Shown here one piece after another: positions 1-9,765 of a stretch of 17,636 nt of DNA. The stretch lies in assembly GCA_036556325.1 (NCBI GenBank), contig DATBJR010000045.1:1-17636 (forward strand), read 5' to 3'. Source of the DNA: DASSCW01 sp036556325. GTDB taxonomy: Bacteria > Chloroflexota > Limnocylindria > QHBO01. The position numbers and the translations under genes are program-made. The stretch's first letter is position 1. Each line of letters begins with the position of its first letter. The notes under the pieces were generated by a model. That model had not been told where the DNA came from. It made no database searches and saw nothing but the letters and a program-made list of their open reading frames with translations.

Positions 1-10
1 CGAGACCGGC

Positions 11-1564
11 ATGACGATGGCGGACCTGCTCGACGCGCCCGAGAACGAGGTGAAGAGCCTCAAGCACGGCGACGTGGTCGAGGGGACGGTGGTCCGCATC
101 GACCCGGACGAGATCCTGGTCGACTTCGGCGGCAAGAGCGAAGGCGTCGTCTCCAATCGCGAGCTGATGGGCCGCCGCGGTCCGCGCGACGGCGGGGATG
201 ACTCCCGGCCCGAGCTGAAGGTCGGGGACGAGGTGCTCGTCTACGTGCTGCAGCCGGAGTCGCCGGAGGGCCATGCGGTCCTGTCGCTGCGCCGCGCCGG
301 CCTGGAGCGCAAGTGGCGGGCCATGCAGGAGCGCTTCGACGCCGGCGAGATCGTCGAGGCACGGGTCATCGACCACAACAAGGGTGGCCTCATCGTCGAC
401 CTGGGCGTGCGTGGCTTCGTGCCGATCAGCCAGATCGTCGACTTCCCGCGCCGACCGCGGGACGAGCAGCCGCGTGACGCCGCGCAGGAGATCGCCGAGA
501 AGTTGCAGCCCTTCGTGGGGCGCACGCTTCGGCTGAAGATCCTGGAGGTCAATCGCAAGGCGAACCGCTTGATCCTGTCGGAGAAGGTCGCGCTCTACGA
601 GGAGCGCCGCGAGAAGCGCGACGAGCTGTTCAGCAGCCTGCAGGTCGGTCAGCGCGTCACCGGCGTGGTGCGCAGCATCGCGCCGTTCGGCGTGTTCATC
701 GACCTCGGTGGCATCGACGGCCTCGTCCACAAGAGCGAGCTGTCGTGGAACAAGGTCAACAACCCGGAGACCGCCTACGCCATCGGCGAGGAGGTCGAGG
801 CCGAGGTCATCGACATCAACCATGAGCGTGGTCGCATCAGCCTCTCGATTCGGCGGCTGCAGCCCGATCCGTGGCAGGAGTCGGTGGCCAAGTACCAGAT
901 CGGCGACCTCATCGACGGCACCGTCACCAAGCTCGTGAACTTCGGGGCGTTCGTGCGGGTGGAGGAGGGCCTCGAGGGCCTGATCCATATCAGCGAGCTG
1001 TCGAACCAGCGGGTGGCGCACCCCGGTGACGTGGTCAAGGAGGGCGAGGTCCTCAAGCTGAAGATCATCAGCCTGGACTCGGAGCGCCATCGGCTGGGCC
1101 TGAGCCTCAAGCAGGCAGACGAACGCTCGGCCCCGGCTGCGGCGCCGTCGCCGATGCCCACGCGCTATGACGAGCGGCCTGCCCGCCGTGAGCGCGGTCG
1201 CGACCGGCGCGACCGTGACTACCGTCCGGAAGACGCCATCCGGGAGCCCGACGAGGGGATCGACAACACGATGGCCGCCGCCTTTGCCTCATCCGGCCTC
1301 CTTGACCAGTTCCGGTCCGAGCCTGCCGACGAGGCGGCCCCCGCGGAGCCTGCTGCGTCCGAGGAGCCTGTGGCTCCGGCCGAAGAGGCGGCTCCGACCG
1401 AGGCGGCGGCCGATGAGCCGGCAACTCCCGCCGATGCAGATGCTCCCGCGGAGGAGCCGGTCGAGGCGACCGAAGCGGCGGCCACCGAGGCGGAGGCCAC
1501 CGAGGTCGACGACACTGAAGCCGAGGCGACCGCCGCGGAGCCCGCGGAGAGTGCCAAGGCCTGA
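11..1564 (+). CDS. rpsA: 30S ribosomal protein S1 with four S1 domains and acidic tail
   Basis: Ribosomal protein S1 binds mRNA single strands and helps load them on the 30S subunit. Four S1 (OB-fold) repeats are visible at about residues 18-95, 108-195, 210-282 and 296-370. The third and fourth have the typical core, for example GVFIDLGGIDGLVHKSELSW and GAFVRVEEGLEGLIHISELS. After residue 375 comes an Arg/Asp-rich stretch (RRERGRDRRDRDYRPED) and then a low-complexity tail of about 90 residues made of Glu, Ala, Pro and Thr. Four domains is the Gram-positive/actinobacterial form rather than the six of E. coli. The start is uncertain: ATGs lie at 11 and 17, no convincing ribosome-binding site is visible, and the frame stays open to the window edge, so the real start could lie upstream. 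A terminator-like hairpin follows the stop. Confidence 0.93.
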   Translation: MTMADLLDAPENEVKSLKHGDVVEGTVVRIDPDEILVDFGGKSEGVVSNRELMGRRGPRDGGDDSRPELKVGDEVLVYVLQPESPEGHAVLSLRRAGLERKWRAMQERFDAGEIVEARVIDHNKGGLIVDLGVRGFVPISQIVDFPRRPRDEQPRDAAQEIAEKLQPFVGRTLRLKILEVNRKANRLILSEKVALYEERREKRDELFSSLQVGQRVTGVVRSIAPFGVFIDLGGIDGLVHKSELSWNKVNNPETAYAIGEEVEAEVIDINHERGRISLSIRRLQPDPWQESVAKYQIGDLIDGTVTKLVNFGAFVRVEEGLEGLIHISELSNQRVAHPGDVVKEGEVLKLKIISLDSERHRLGLSLKQADERSAPAAAPSPMPTRYDERPARRERGRDRRDRDYRPEDAIREPDEGIDNTMAAAFASSGLLDQFRSEPADEAAPAEPAASEEPVAPAEEAAPTEAAADEPATPADADAPAEEPVEATEAAATEAEATEVDDTEAEATAAEPAESAKA

Positions 1565-1589
1565 CGCCAGCCTCGTCCCAGCGATCGCC

Positions 1590-1617
1590 GAGGCGGGTCC
1601 GGAAACGGGCCCGCCTC
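1590..1617 (+). terminator. Hairpin after rpsA, probable terminator
   Basis: An 11-bp stem (GAGGCGGGTCC with GGGCCCGCCTC, one G-U pair) closes a 6-base loop, GGAAAC. It starts 26 bases after the rpsA stop codon. No T-run follows, so it is either a weak intrinsic terminator or a 3'-end stabilising structure. Confidence 0.6.
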
Positions 1618-1759
1618 ATGCATCCAATGCGGTACGGTGCGCGTCAGGGTAGCCATACGACGTAGTACCTATTGAAGGCACCGGGCATGAGTGGTGCCGT
1701 ACACTCCTTGAAGGTCGGTGGTACCCGCGCCGGCCGACGAACCAGCGAGAACGCGCGAC
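1618..1759 (+). promoter_or_regulatory. rpsA-clpC intergenic region, likely clpC promoter/operator
   Basis: This is the only gap before clpC, so its promoter should be here. Two copies of TTGAAGG lie at 1672-1678 and 1708-1714, 36 bases apart. A 6-bp inverted repeat, GGCACC (1677-1682) and GGTGCC (1693-1698), overlaps the first copy. TACACT at 1700-1705 resembles a -10 box, but the TTGAAG at 1672 is 22 bases away, too far for a standard -35. I see no CtsR heptad repeat and no CIRCE element, the usual clpC controls in Firmicutes. The exact promoter is not resolved. Confidence 0.35.
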
Positions 1760-4237
<2,478 letters not shown>

Positions 4238-4287
4238 TCCCCGTCGGCGCAGGCCGATAACGCCGCCGTAAGCGGCCGCGTGGCACC

Positions 4288-5676
4288 ATGGCCCGCATGC
4301 CTGCCGTCCGGACCGTCCACGTCTGCCAGCAGTGCGGCGCCGAGACGCCGCGCTGGTCCGGCCAATGTCCGTCCTGCCAGGCCTGGAACACGCTGGTCGA
4401 GACCGTGGTCGCCCGTCCCGCGGCGGCGCGTGCGGCGCGCAGCGCCGGGCCGCTGGCGGCGCTGCCGGTCGGCACCGTCTCGCCGATCACCGATGTCAGC
4501 TCCGCCGAGGCCCAGCGCCTGGTCAGCGGCATCGGCGAGGTGGACCGCGTCCTGGGAGGCGGCTTCGTGCCCGGCTCGATCGTCCTCTTCGGCGGCGACC
4601 CGGGCATCGGCAAGAGCACGCTCCTGCTGCAGCTCGCCGCCCGCCTGGCCGCTGCCGGCGGCAGCGTGCTGTACATCACCGGCGAGGAATCAGCAGCCCA
4701 GGTGCGCGGGCGTGCAGAGCGCATCGGCGCGGTGACCGGCGGCCTCGCCCTGGTGGCGACCACAGAACTCTCGACGGCGCTGGGGGCCATCGCGTCCGAG
4801 GTGCCGACCCTCGCCGTGGTCGACAGCGTCCAGACGCTGGCGGCGGAGGAGCTGAGCGGTCCCGCCGGCAGCGTCGGCCAGGTCCGCGAGGTGGCCGCCC
4901 GCCTGGCAGAGGTCGCGAAGGCCGGACGCACCTGTGTGGCGCTGGTCGGCCACGTGACGAAGGAGGGCACGGTGGCCGGGCCCCGCACGCTCGAGCACCT
5001 CGTGGACGCGGTGATCTACCTGGAGGGCGAACGGCTCGGCTCCACGCGGCTGGTGCGGGCGGCGAAGAACCGCTTCGGCTCGACCGATGAGGTGGGCGTG
5101 CTGGAGATGCGCGGCGAGGGGCTGGTGGAGGTGGCCGATGCCAGCCGCTTCTTCCTGGAGTCGGAGGAGCCGCCGGTGGCCGGCAGCGCCATCACCATCG
5201 CGCTGGAGGGCACGCGGCCGCTGGCCGTGGAGATCCAGGCACTGGTCGCGCCGTCGGGAGCCGGCTCGCCGCGCCGCGCCACCACGGGCATCGACGTCAG
5301 CCGCGTCCTGATGCTCATTGCCGTCCTGGCCCGGCATGCCGGCCTGAACCTGACCGGTCACGACGTCTACGTCAATGTCGCGGGGGGCCTCCGGATCGAG
5401 GAGCCGGCCGCGGACCTGGCGGTGGCCATGGCGCTCGCCTCGAGCCTCCGTGAGCGGCCGGTCCGGGCCGGAACGGTGCTCGCCGGGGAGCTGTCGCTGG
5501 CCGGGCGGATTCGCCACGCCACGCGTGCCGGACGCCGGCTGACCGAAGCGCGGCGGCTCGGCTTCGAGCGGCTGGTCACCGGACCATCCCGCGGGGGCGA
5601 GGGAGCCGCCGAGCGCCACCTGGTGGCGGCGACCGACGTTCGCGAGGCCGTTCGGCTGGCGCTCGAAGGGGCCTGA
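4288..5676 (+). CDS. radA: DNA repair protein RadA (Sms)
   Basis: RadA is a RecA-like ATPase that drives branch migration during homologous recombination and repair. The 462-residue product is the usual length. The N-terminus has a four-cysteine zinc finger (C13, C16, C27, C30; CQQCGAETPRWSGQCPSC). The ATPase core has Walker A GGDPGIGKST (102-111) and the RadA signature KNRFG (260-264). The C-terminal part, from about residue 290, is the Lon-protease-like domain (GLRIEEPAADLAVAMALASS). The gene follows clpC by 50 bases, the same neighbour pair as in Bacillus, and may be cotranscribed with it. The ATG at 4288 puts the zinc finger at the normal place, though no clear Shine-Dalgarno precedes it. 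A second ATG at codon 4 is possible. The disA gene, which often follows radA, is missing here. Confidence 0.96.
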   Translation: MARMPAVRTVHVCQQCGAETPRWSGQCPSCQAWNTLVETVVARPAAARAARSAGPLAALPVGTVSPITDVSSAEAQRLVSGIGEVDRVLGGGFVPGSIVLFGGDPGIGKSTLLLQLAARLAAAGGSVLYITGEESAAQVRGRAERIGAVTGGLALVATTELSTALGAIASEVPTLAVVDSVQTLAAEELSGPAGSVGQVREVAARLAEVAKAGRTCVALVGHVTKEGTVAGPRTLEHLVDAVIYLEGERLGSTRLVRAAKNRFGSTDEVGVLEMRGEGLVEVADASRFFLESEEPPVAGSAITIALEGTRPLAVEIQALVAPSGAGSPRRATTGIDVSRVLMLIAVLARHAGLNLTGHDVYVNVAGGLRIEEPAADLAVAMALASSLRERPVRAGTVLAGELSLAGRIRHATRAGRRLTEARRLGFERLVTGPSRGGEGAAERHLVAATDVREAVRLALEGA

Positions 5677-5693
5677 GCCACCTCGCCAATCCA

Positions 5694-5722
5694 TTGCCGC
5701 AGCGGGGGACAGGTGCTAAGGT
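5694..5722 (+). promoter_or_regulatory. Predicted promoter of the PIN-TRAM/ispDF/rlmB operon
   Basis: TTGCCG (5694-5699) and TAAGGT (5717-5722) are separated by exactly 17 bases. TGC directly before the second hexamer gives an extended -10. It lies in the 139-base gap between radA and the next gene and would start transcription near 5729, giving a leader of about 87 bases. Confidence 0.5.
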
Positions 5723-5815
5723 GGCCGCCGCCCTGCGGGGCTCGCGGCATGGCGTCATCTGTTTCATCGCTCTTCATCGGCCGCGACGGCGAATCCTCAT
5801 CGGCCTCATCGAACC

Positions 5816-6877
5816 ATGACCAAGATCATCCAGCTCGTGGGAGCCCTGCTCGGCACGCTCGTCGGGTTCGCGCTCGGCCTCCTCATCCTCGACACGCGAG
5901 GCGACATCGTGGCGCCGGCCAATCGGCCTGCCTTCCTGATGGCCATGGTCGCCGCATCGCTGCTCTTCGGCTACCTGGCGATCCCCTATATCACGGTCTA
6001 TCCGACGCGCTGGGCGGTCGATCGGCTGGCGGAGGCGGGAGCCGCCGAGTACGCGCTGGGCGTGGGCTCGGTGATCATCGGCCTGCTGATGGGCCTCCTG
6101 GTCGGCGTCCCGCTGTCGGCGCTGGGCGGCACCCTGGGTGCACTGCTGCCGCCCGCTGCGGCGATCACCCTGGCGCTCGGGATGCTGTGGGCGACGCTCT
6201 ACAAGCGCGACGTGCTGGTTCCGGTGGTCAGCTCCGTGCTGCCCGGCGGGCGGACGCGGGCCGGCCCGCAGGAAGTGGTCATCGACACCAGCGCCGTGAT
6301 CGATGGGCGCATCGTGGACATCGGTCGCACCGGGTTCATCCTTGGCACGCTGGTCGTGCCACGCTTCGTGCTGGACGAGCTGCAGCGAATCGCCGACTCG
6401 CCGGACGCCATCCGCCGCAACCGCGGGCGGCGCGGGCTCGAGATGCTGGCGGCGCTCCAGCGCGACTCCATCAGCCCGGTGGTCGTCAGCGAGTCGGACT
6501 ACCCGGAGATCGGGGAGGTGGACGCGAAGCTCGTCGCCTACGCGCGCGATTCCGGTGCCGCCATCCTGACCAATGACTTCAACCTCAACCGGGTGGCGGA
6601 GCTGCAGGGCATCCGCGTCCTGAACATCAACGAGCTGGCCAACGCGGTCAAGGCCGTGGTGCATCCCGGCGAGGAGATGACCGTCAAGGTCATCCAGGAG
6701 GGCAAGGAGCCGGGCCAGGGTGTCGGTTACCTCGAGGACGGCACCATGATCGTGGTGGAAGGCGGCAGCCGCTTCATGGATGCCGATGTGCCCATCACCG
6801 TCACTCGCGTGCTGCAGACCGTGGCCGGGCGCATGATCTTCGCGCAGCCTCGCGAGGCGCCCCAGCCGGCCCGATGA
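5816..6877 (+). CDS. Membrane-anchored PIN and TRAM domain protein (YacL type)
   Basis: The 353-residue protein has three parts. About 130 N-terminal residues are hydrophobic, with roughly four membrane segments (near 5-25, 40-60, 80-105 and 110-128). Next is a PIN nuclease-fold domain starting VVIDTSAVIDGRI. Its acidic residues D157, E188, D236 and D254 match the metal-binding set of PIN ribonucleases, so it is probably active. A C-terminal TRAM domain (about 285-345; GKEPGQGVGYLEDGTMIVVEGG) should bind RNA. This is the architecture of Bacillus YacL, whose gene also lies between radA and ispD. The precise role is not established, and an RNase working at the membrane is inferred. The start has a poor ribosome-binding site. 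The stop overlaps the next start as ATGA at 6874-6877, so ispDF is translationally coupled to it. Confidence 0.9.
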   Translation: MTKIIQLVGALLGTLVGFALGLLILDTRGDIVAPANRPAFLMAMVAASLLFGYLAIPYITVYPTRWAVDRLAEAGAAEYALGVGSVIIGLLMGLLVGVPLSALGGTLGALLPPAAAITLALGMLWATLYKRDVLVPVVSSVLPGGRTRAGPQEVVIDTSAVIDGRIVDIGRTGFILGTLVVPRFVLDELQRIADSPDAIRRNRGRRGLEMLAALQRDSISPVVVSESDYPEIGEVDAKLVAYARDSGAAILTNDFNLNRVAELQGIRVLNINELANAVKAVVHPGEEMTVKVIQEGKEPGQGVGYLEDGTMIVVEGGSRFMDADVPITVTRVLQTVAGRMIFAQPREAPQPAR

Positions 6878-8070
6878 CCCAGCCGGTTGCCGCCATCCTG
6901 GTCGCGGCCGGCCAGAGCCGCCGCTTCGGCGGTGACAAGCTGTGGATCGACATGTGGGGGCGGCCGGTCTGGCGCTGGAGCCTGGACACGGTCCTCGCCG
7001 TACCCGGCATGTCGCTGGTGGCGGTGGTGGCTCCGGCCGATGCGCTGGACCGCTACGCCGCGGCGCTTCCGCCCGACTCGGGCGATCGCGTGCTCGTCAT
7101 CGCCGGCGGCGCGGAGCGAACCGATTCGGTGGTGGCCGGGATCGCGGCCCTGACCGCGGCACGCGTGGCCGATGACACGCCGGTCCTGGTGCACGATGCC
7201 GCCCGACCGGCCGCGACCGTGGAGCTCATGGTCCGGGTCGTGGCCGGCGTCCGCGCGGGGACCGGTGTCGTACCGCTGGTCCCGGTCGCCGATTCGCTCA
7301 AGACGGTCGATGCCGGGGGCACGGTGACCGGCATGGTGGATCGCGACACGGTCCTGGCCGCGCAGACGCCGCAGGGCGCAACCCTGAGGCAGCTGCGCGC
7401 CGCCATGGAGGAATCGCACGCCTGGGGTCGACCGGCGACGGACGAGGCGTCGGCCATGGCGTCCGGAGGCATCCCGGTCCGGTCGGTCGAGGGGGAGCCG
7501 GCAAACCGCAAGCTCACCGAGCCGGGCGACGAGGCGGCGCTGCGCGCGACCCTGGCCGCCCGGAGCGCGCCGGTCACGCCCGGGCAGGTTGCGCGGGACG
7601 CGCGGGCCGGGATCGGGTTCGACGCGCACCGTGTCCAGGAGGGCCGCGAGCTGCACCTGGCGGGTCTGGCGTTCCCGCGCGAAGCTGGGCTGGTGGGCCA
7701 CTCCGATGGCGACGCGGCGCTGCACGCCGTCATCGATGCGCTGCTGGGTGCCGCAGGCCTGGGGGACGTGGGCGTCCTCTTCCCGCCTGACGACGAGCGC
7801 TTCCGTGACGCCGATTCCGGGGAGCTGCTGCGCGTCGCGGTCAGCCGGCTGCGCGATGGCGGCTGGCGGCCCGCCTCCCTGGACCTGGTGGTCGTCGCGC
7901 GCCGTCCCCCGATTGCGCCGCGCCGCGACGAGATCGTGGCGCGCCTGGCCGAGCTGACCGGGCTGGCTGCGGACAGGATCAGCGTCAAGGGCACGACGTC
8001 GGACGGCCTGGGCTTTGCCGGGGCCGAGGGCATCGCCGCCTACGCCGTCGCCACCGTGGAGCGGGCTTGA
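6874..8070 (+). CDS. ispDF: Bifunctional IspD/IspF isoprenoid enzyme
   Basis: The 398-residue fusion covers two steps of the non-mevalonate (MEP) pathway. The N-terminal half is IspD, which attaches CMP to methylerythritol phosphate: AAGQSRRFGGDK near residue 11 is the nucleotide-binding loop and VHDAARP the family signature. The C-terminal part, from about residue 245, is IspF, which forms methylerythritol cyclodiphosphate: GIGFDAHR gives metal ligands D250 and H252, HSDGD gives H276, and KGTTSDGLGF is the C-terminal signature. The IspE step between them must be encoded elsewhere. In Bacillus ispD and ispF are adjacent separate genes at this place, so the fusion is natural. The start overlaps the upstream stop by four bases, and the stop overlaps the TTG start of rlmB. 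Confidence 0.95.
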   Translation: MTQPVAAILVAAGQSRRFGGDKLWIDMWGRPVWRWSLDTVLAVPGMSLVAVVAPADALDRYAAALPPDSGDRVLVIAGGAERTDSVVAGIAALTAARVADDTPVLVHDAARPAATVELMVRVVAGVRAGTGVVPLVPVADSLKTVDAGGTVTGMVDRDTVLAAQTPQGATLRQLRAAMEESHAWGRPATDEASAMASGGIPVRSVEGEPANRKLTEPGDEAALRATLAARSAPVTPGQVARDARAGIGFDAHRVQEGRELHLAGLAFPREAGLVGHSDGDAALHAVIDALLGAAGLGDVGVLFPPDDERFRDADSGELLRVAVSRLRDGGWRPASLDLVVVARRPPIAPRRDEIVARLAELTGLAADRISVKGTTSDGLGFAGAEGIAAYAVATVERA

Positions 8071-8819
8071 CCGAGTGGATCGGGGGTCGCCGGCCGGTGG
8101 CCGAGGCATTGGCCGCCGAGCGTTGGGCGCGTCGGCTCCTGGTGTCGAGCAGCGCCCGCCCCAGCCCCGAGCTGAAAACCGTCCTGGCCGCGGCCCGCGA
8201 GGCATCGGTCCCGGTCGAGCGCGTGCCGGCTGACCGGCTGACGCGGCTGGCCGGGTTCGACGGCCACCAGGGCGTGCTGCTGGAGGTGGGGGAACGGCGC
8301 TGGTCCGACCTGCCGGAGATGCTTGCGCGCGCCGCGGGGGCCGGCCACGACCCGTTGATCCTGGTGCTGGAGAACCTGCAGGATCCAACCAACTTCGGCA
8401 CGCTGCTGCGCTCCGCCGAAGCCGCGGGGGTGGACGGCGTGGTCTTTCCGGTCCGCGCTGCCGCGCCCCTGTCGGCGGCAGCCGTCAAGGCCAGCGCAGG
8501 AGCCAGCGAGCATCTCCTGCTGGCCCGGGTCGACTCGCTGGGGCAGGCCCTGCGCGACCTGCAGGCGGTCGGCCTGCGACTGGTCGCCGCGGAGCAGGAC
8601 GCGCCGCTCACGGCCTGGGAAGCCGACCTGCACGGCCCACTGGGGATCGTGGTTGGCAGCGAGGGCCAGGGCGTGTCCGGCGCCACGCGCCGCCGGGTGG
8701 ACCTGCTGGTCCGATTTCCGATGACCGGGCACGTCGCGTCGCTCAACGCGGCGACCGCCGGCGCCCTGCTGCTGTTCGAGGTCGTTCGCCAGCGCTCTCG
8801 GGCCGGGCGGGCCCCGTAG
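8067..8819 (+). CDS. rlmB: 23S rRNA (guanosine-2'-O-)-methyltransferase RlmB-like, TrmH/SpoU family
   Basis: SPOUT-class enzyme that methylates a ribose 2'-OH in 23S rRNA (G2251 for E. coli RlmB). At 250 residues it has the usual length. It starts with the substrate-binding domain WIGGRRPVAEAL. The catalytic domain carries the three SpoU motifs: NLQDPTNFG (103-111), GSEGQGV (197-203) and SLNAAT (225-230). The start is TTG at 8067, overlapping the ispDF stop as TTGA. GGAG at 8058-8061 is well placed and supports this unusual start. It is the last gene of the operon, and the tRNA-Thr gene begins 12 bases after it. The exact target cannot be told from sequence alone, because other TrmH-family enzymes look similar. 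Confidence 0.9.
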   Translation: MTEWIGGRRPVAEALAAERWARRLLVSSSARPSPELKTVLAAAREASVPVERVPADRLTRLAGFDGHQGVLLEVGERRWSDLPEMLARAAGAGHDPLILVLENLQDPTNFGTLLRSAEAAGVDGVVFPVRAAAPLSAAAVKASAGASEHLLLARVDSLGQALRDLQAVGLRLVAAEQDAPLTAWEADLHGPLGIVVGSEGQGVSGATRRRVDLLVRFPMTGHVASLNAATAGALLLFEVVRQRSRAGRAP

Positions 8820-8822
8820 AAT
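8817..8822 (+). promoter_or_regulatory. Possible -10 box for tRNA-Thr(UGU)
   Basis: TAGAAT overlaps the rlmB stop codon and lies 9 bases before the tRNA, a good -10 distance. No convincing -35 is visible about 17 bases upstream. The same TAGAATC hexamer-plus-C occurs before rpmG, next to a perfect TTGACA. Confidence 0.35.
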
Positions 8823-8831
8823 CGTCGGAGC

Positions 8832-8906
8832 GCCGACGTAGCTCAACGGTAGAGCAGCGGTTTTGTAAACCGCCGGTTGTGGGTTCGATTCCCTCCGTCG
8901 GCTCCA
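8832..8906 (+). tRNA. tRNA-Thr (anticodon TGT)
   Basis: A cloverleaf is complete: acceptor GCCGACG with CGTCGGC, D-stem GCTC/GAGC, and anticodon stem GCGGT/ACCGC around loop TTTGTAA. The anticodon at 8864-8866 is TGT, which reads ACA threonine codons. The T-loop is TTCGATT, the discriminator T, and CCA is encoded. The T-stem GTGGG/CCCTC has a T-T mismatch at positions 50/64. Confidence 0.95.
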
Positions 8907-8947
8907 CGACCTGGATGGGCGCTGAGCAGGGGGTGAAGGACACTGCC

Positions 8948-9721
8948 ATGCGGTTCGAGACGGAGGGATCCGGCGAGGCCGGCGACGGTGGTGTCCGGGC
9001 GCCGGCCCCAGCCGACGCCCCGGAGCGGGCCGACCCCCATCTCACCGGCGAATATTTGCGCCGCAATCCCGGCTGGCACGTCCACACCTCGGAGTGGAAG
9101 GCGGGCGAGATCCTGAAGATGCTGGATCGGCACGGCCTGGCGCCGAGGTCCATCGGCGAGGTCGGCTGCGGGGCGGGTGAGGTGCTGCGGCAGCTGCAGC
9201 TGCGGATGGATCCCGATTGCCGGTTCTTCGGCTGGGACATTGCCCCCGACGCGATCAGGCTGGCGAAGGCAAGGGAGAACGACCGCCTGCAGGTGGCGCT
9301 GGCCGATGCGACCGCCATCGAGACGCCGCCGCTCGACCTGATGCTGGTCCTGGAGGTCGTCGATCACGTCGAGGACTACTTCTCGTTCCTGCGACGACTG
9401 AAGCCGCGAAGCACGTACCAGCTGTTCCACTTTTCGCTCGACCTGTCGGTGCAGAACGCGCTCCGAGGCGGGGCGCTGCTGCGCCAGCGCGAGCAGTACG
9501 TCCATCTGCACTACTTCAACAAGGACACCGCGCTCCGAACTCTGGAAGAGACCGGCTACGAAATCCTCGATTGGTTTTACACGCCCTACGGCGTCCTCTT
9601 CCCGGGCGGGCGGTTCAACCGCTGGGTGGTGGGCCCCGTACGCCGCGTGCTGTATCGGCTCAACCGGGACCTGGCGGTCCGGATCCTGGGCGGCTATCGC
9701 CTGATGGTGCTGACGCGCTGA
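8948..9721 (+). CDS. Class I SAM-dependent methyltransferase
   Basis: The 257-residue product has a Rossmann-fold methyltransferase core. Motif I is IGEVGCGAGEVL (69-80), the acidic residue at the end of strand 2 is in FFGWDIAP (D97), and LALADATAIE with LVLEVVDHVEDY forms the later strands. The first 30 residues are Gly/Ala/Glu-rich and probably disordered. The substrate is unknown; it resembles the broad group of small-molecule, lipid or sugar methyltransferases. The ATG at 8948 is chosen because AAGGA lies 7 bases upstream. An in-frame ATG at 8915 and a GTG inside the tRNA are less likely. It begins 41 bases after tRNA-Thr with no promoter visible between them, so it is probably cotranscribed with the tRNA. 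Confidence 0.8.
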   Translation: MRFETEGSGEAGDGGVRAPAPADAPERADPHLTGEYLRRNPGWHVHTSEWKAGEILKMLDRHGLAPRSIGEVGCGAGEVLRQLQLRMDPDCRFFGWDIAPDAIRLAKARENDRLQVALADATAIETPPLDLMLVLEVVDHVEDYFSFLRRLKPRSTYQLFHFSLDLSVQNALRGGALLRQREQYVHLHYFNKDTALRTLEETGYEILDWFYTPYGVLFPGGRFNRWVVGPVRRVLYRLNRDLAVRILGGYRLMVLTR

Positions 9722-9765
9722 CCCTCGTCGTGGTGGACGCTCATCGCACCGGCAGACGGCCTAGG

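Noticed and set aside
1618..1759. CtsR or CIRCE operator before clpC
   Set aside because: No GGTCAAA direct repeat and no CIRCE-type 9-9-9 inverted repeat could be found.
6727..8388. 553-codon minus-strand frame opposite the PIN-TRAM gene end, ispDF and rlmB
   Set aside because: It spans three clear + strand genes and translates to Arg/Pro/Gly-rich sequence without motifs.
8879..8947. Longer start of the methyltransferase within tRNA-Thr
   Set aside because: That GTG lies in the tRNA T-arm; AAGGA at the right distance supports ATG 8948.
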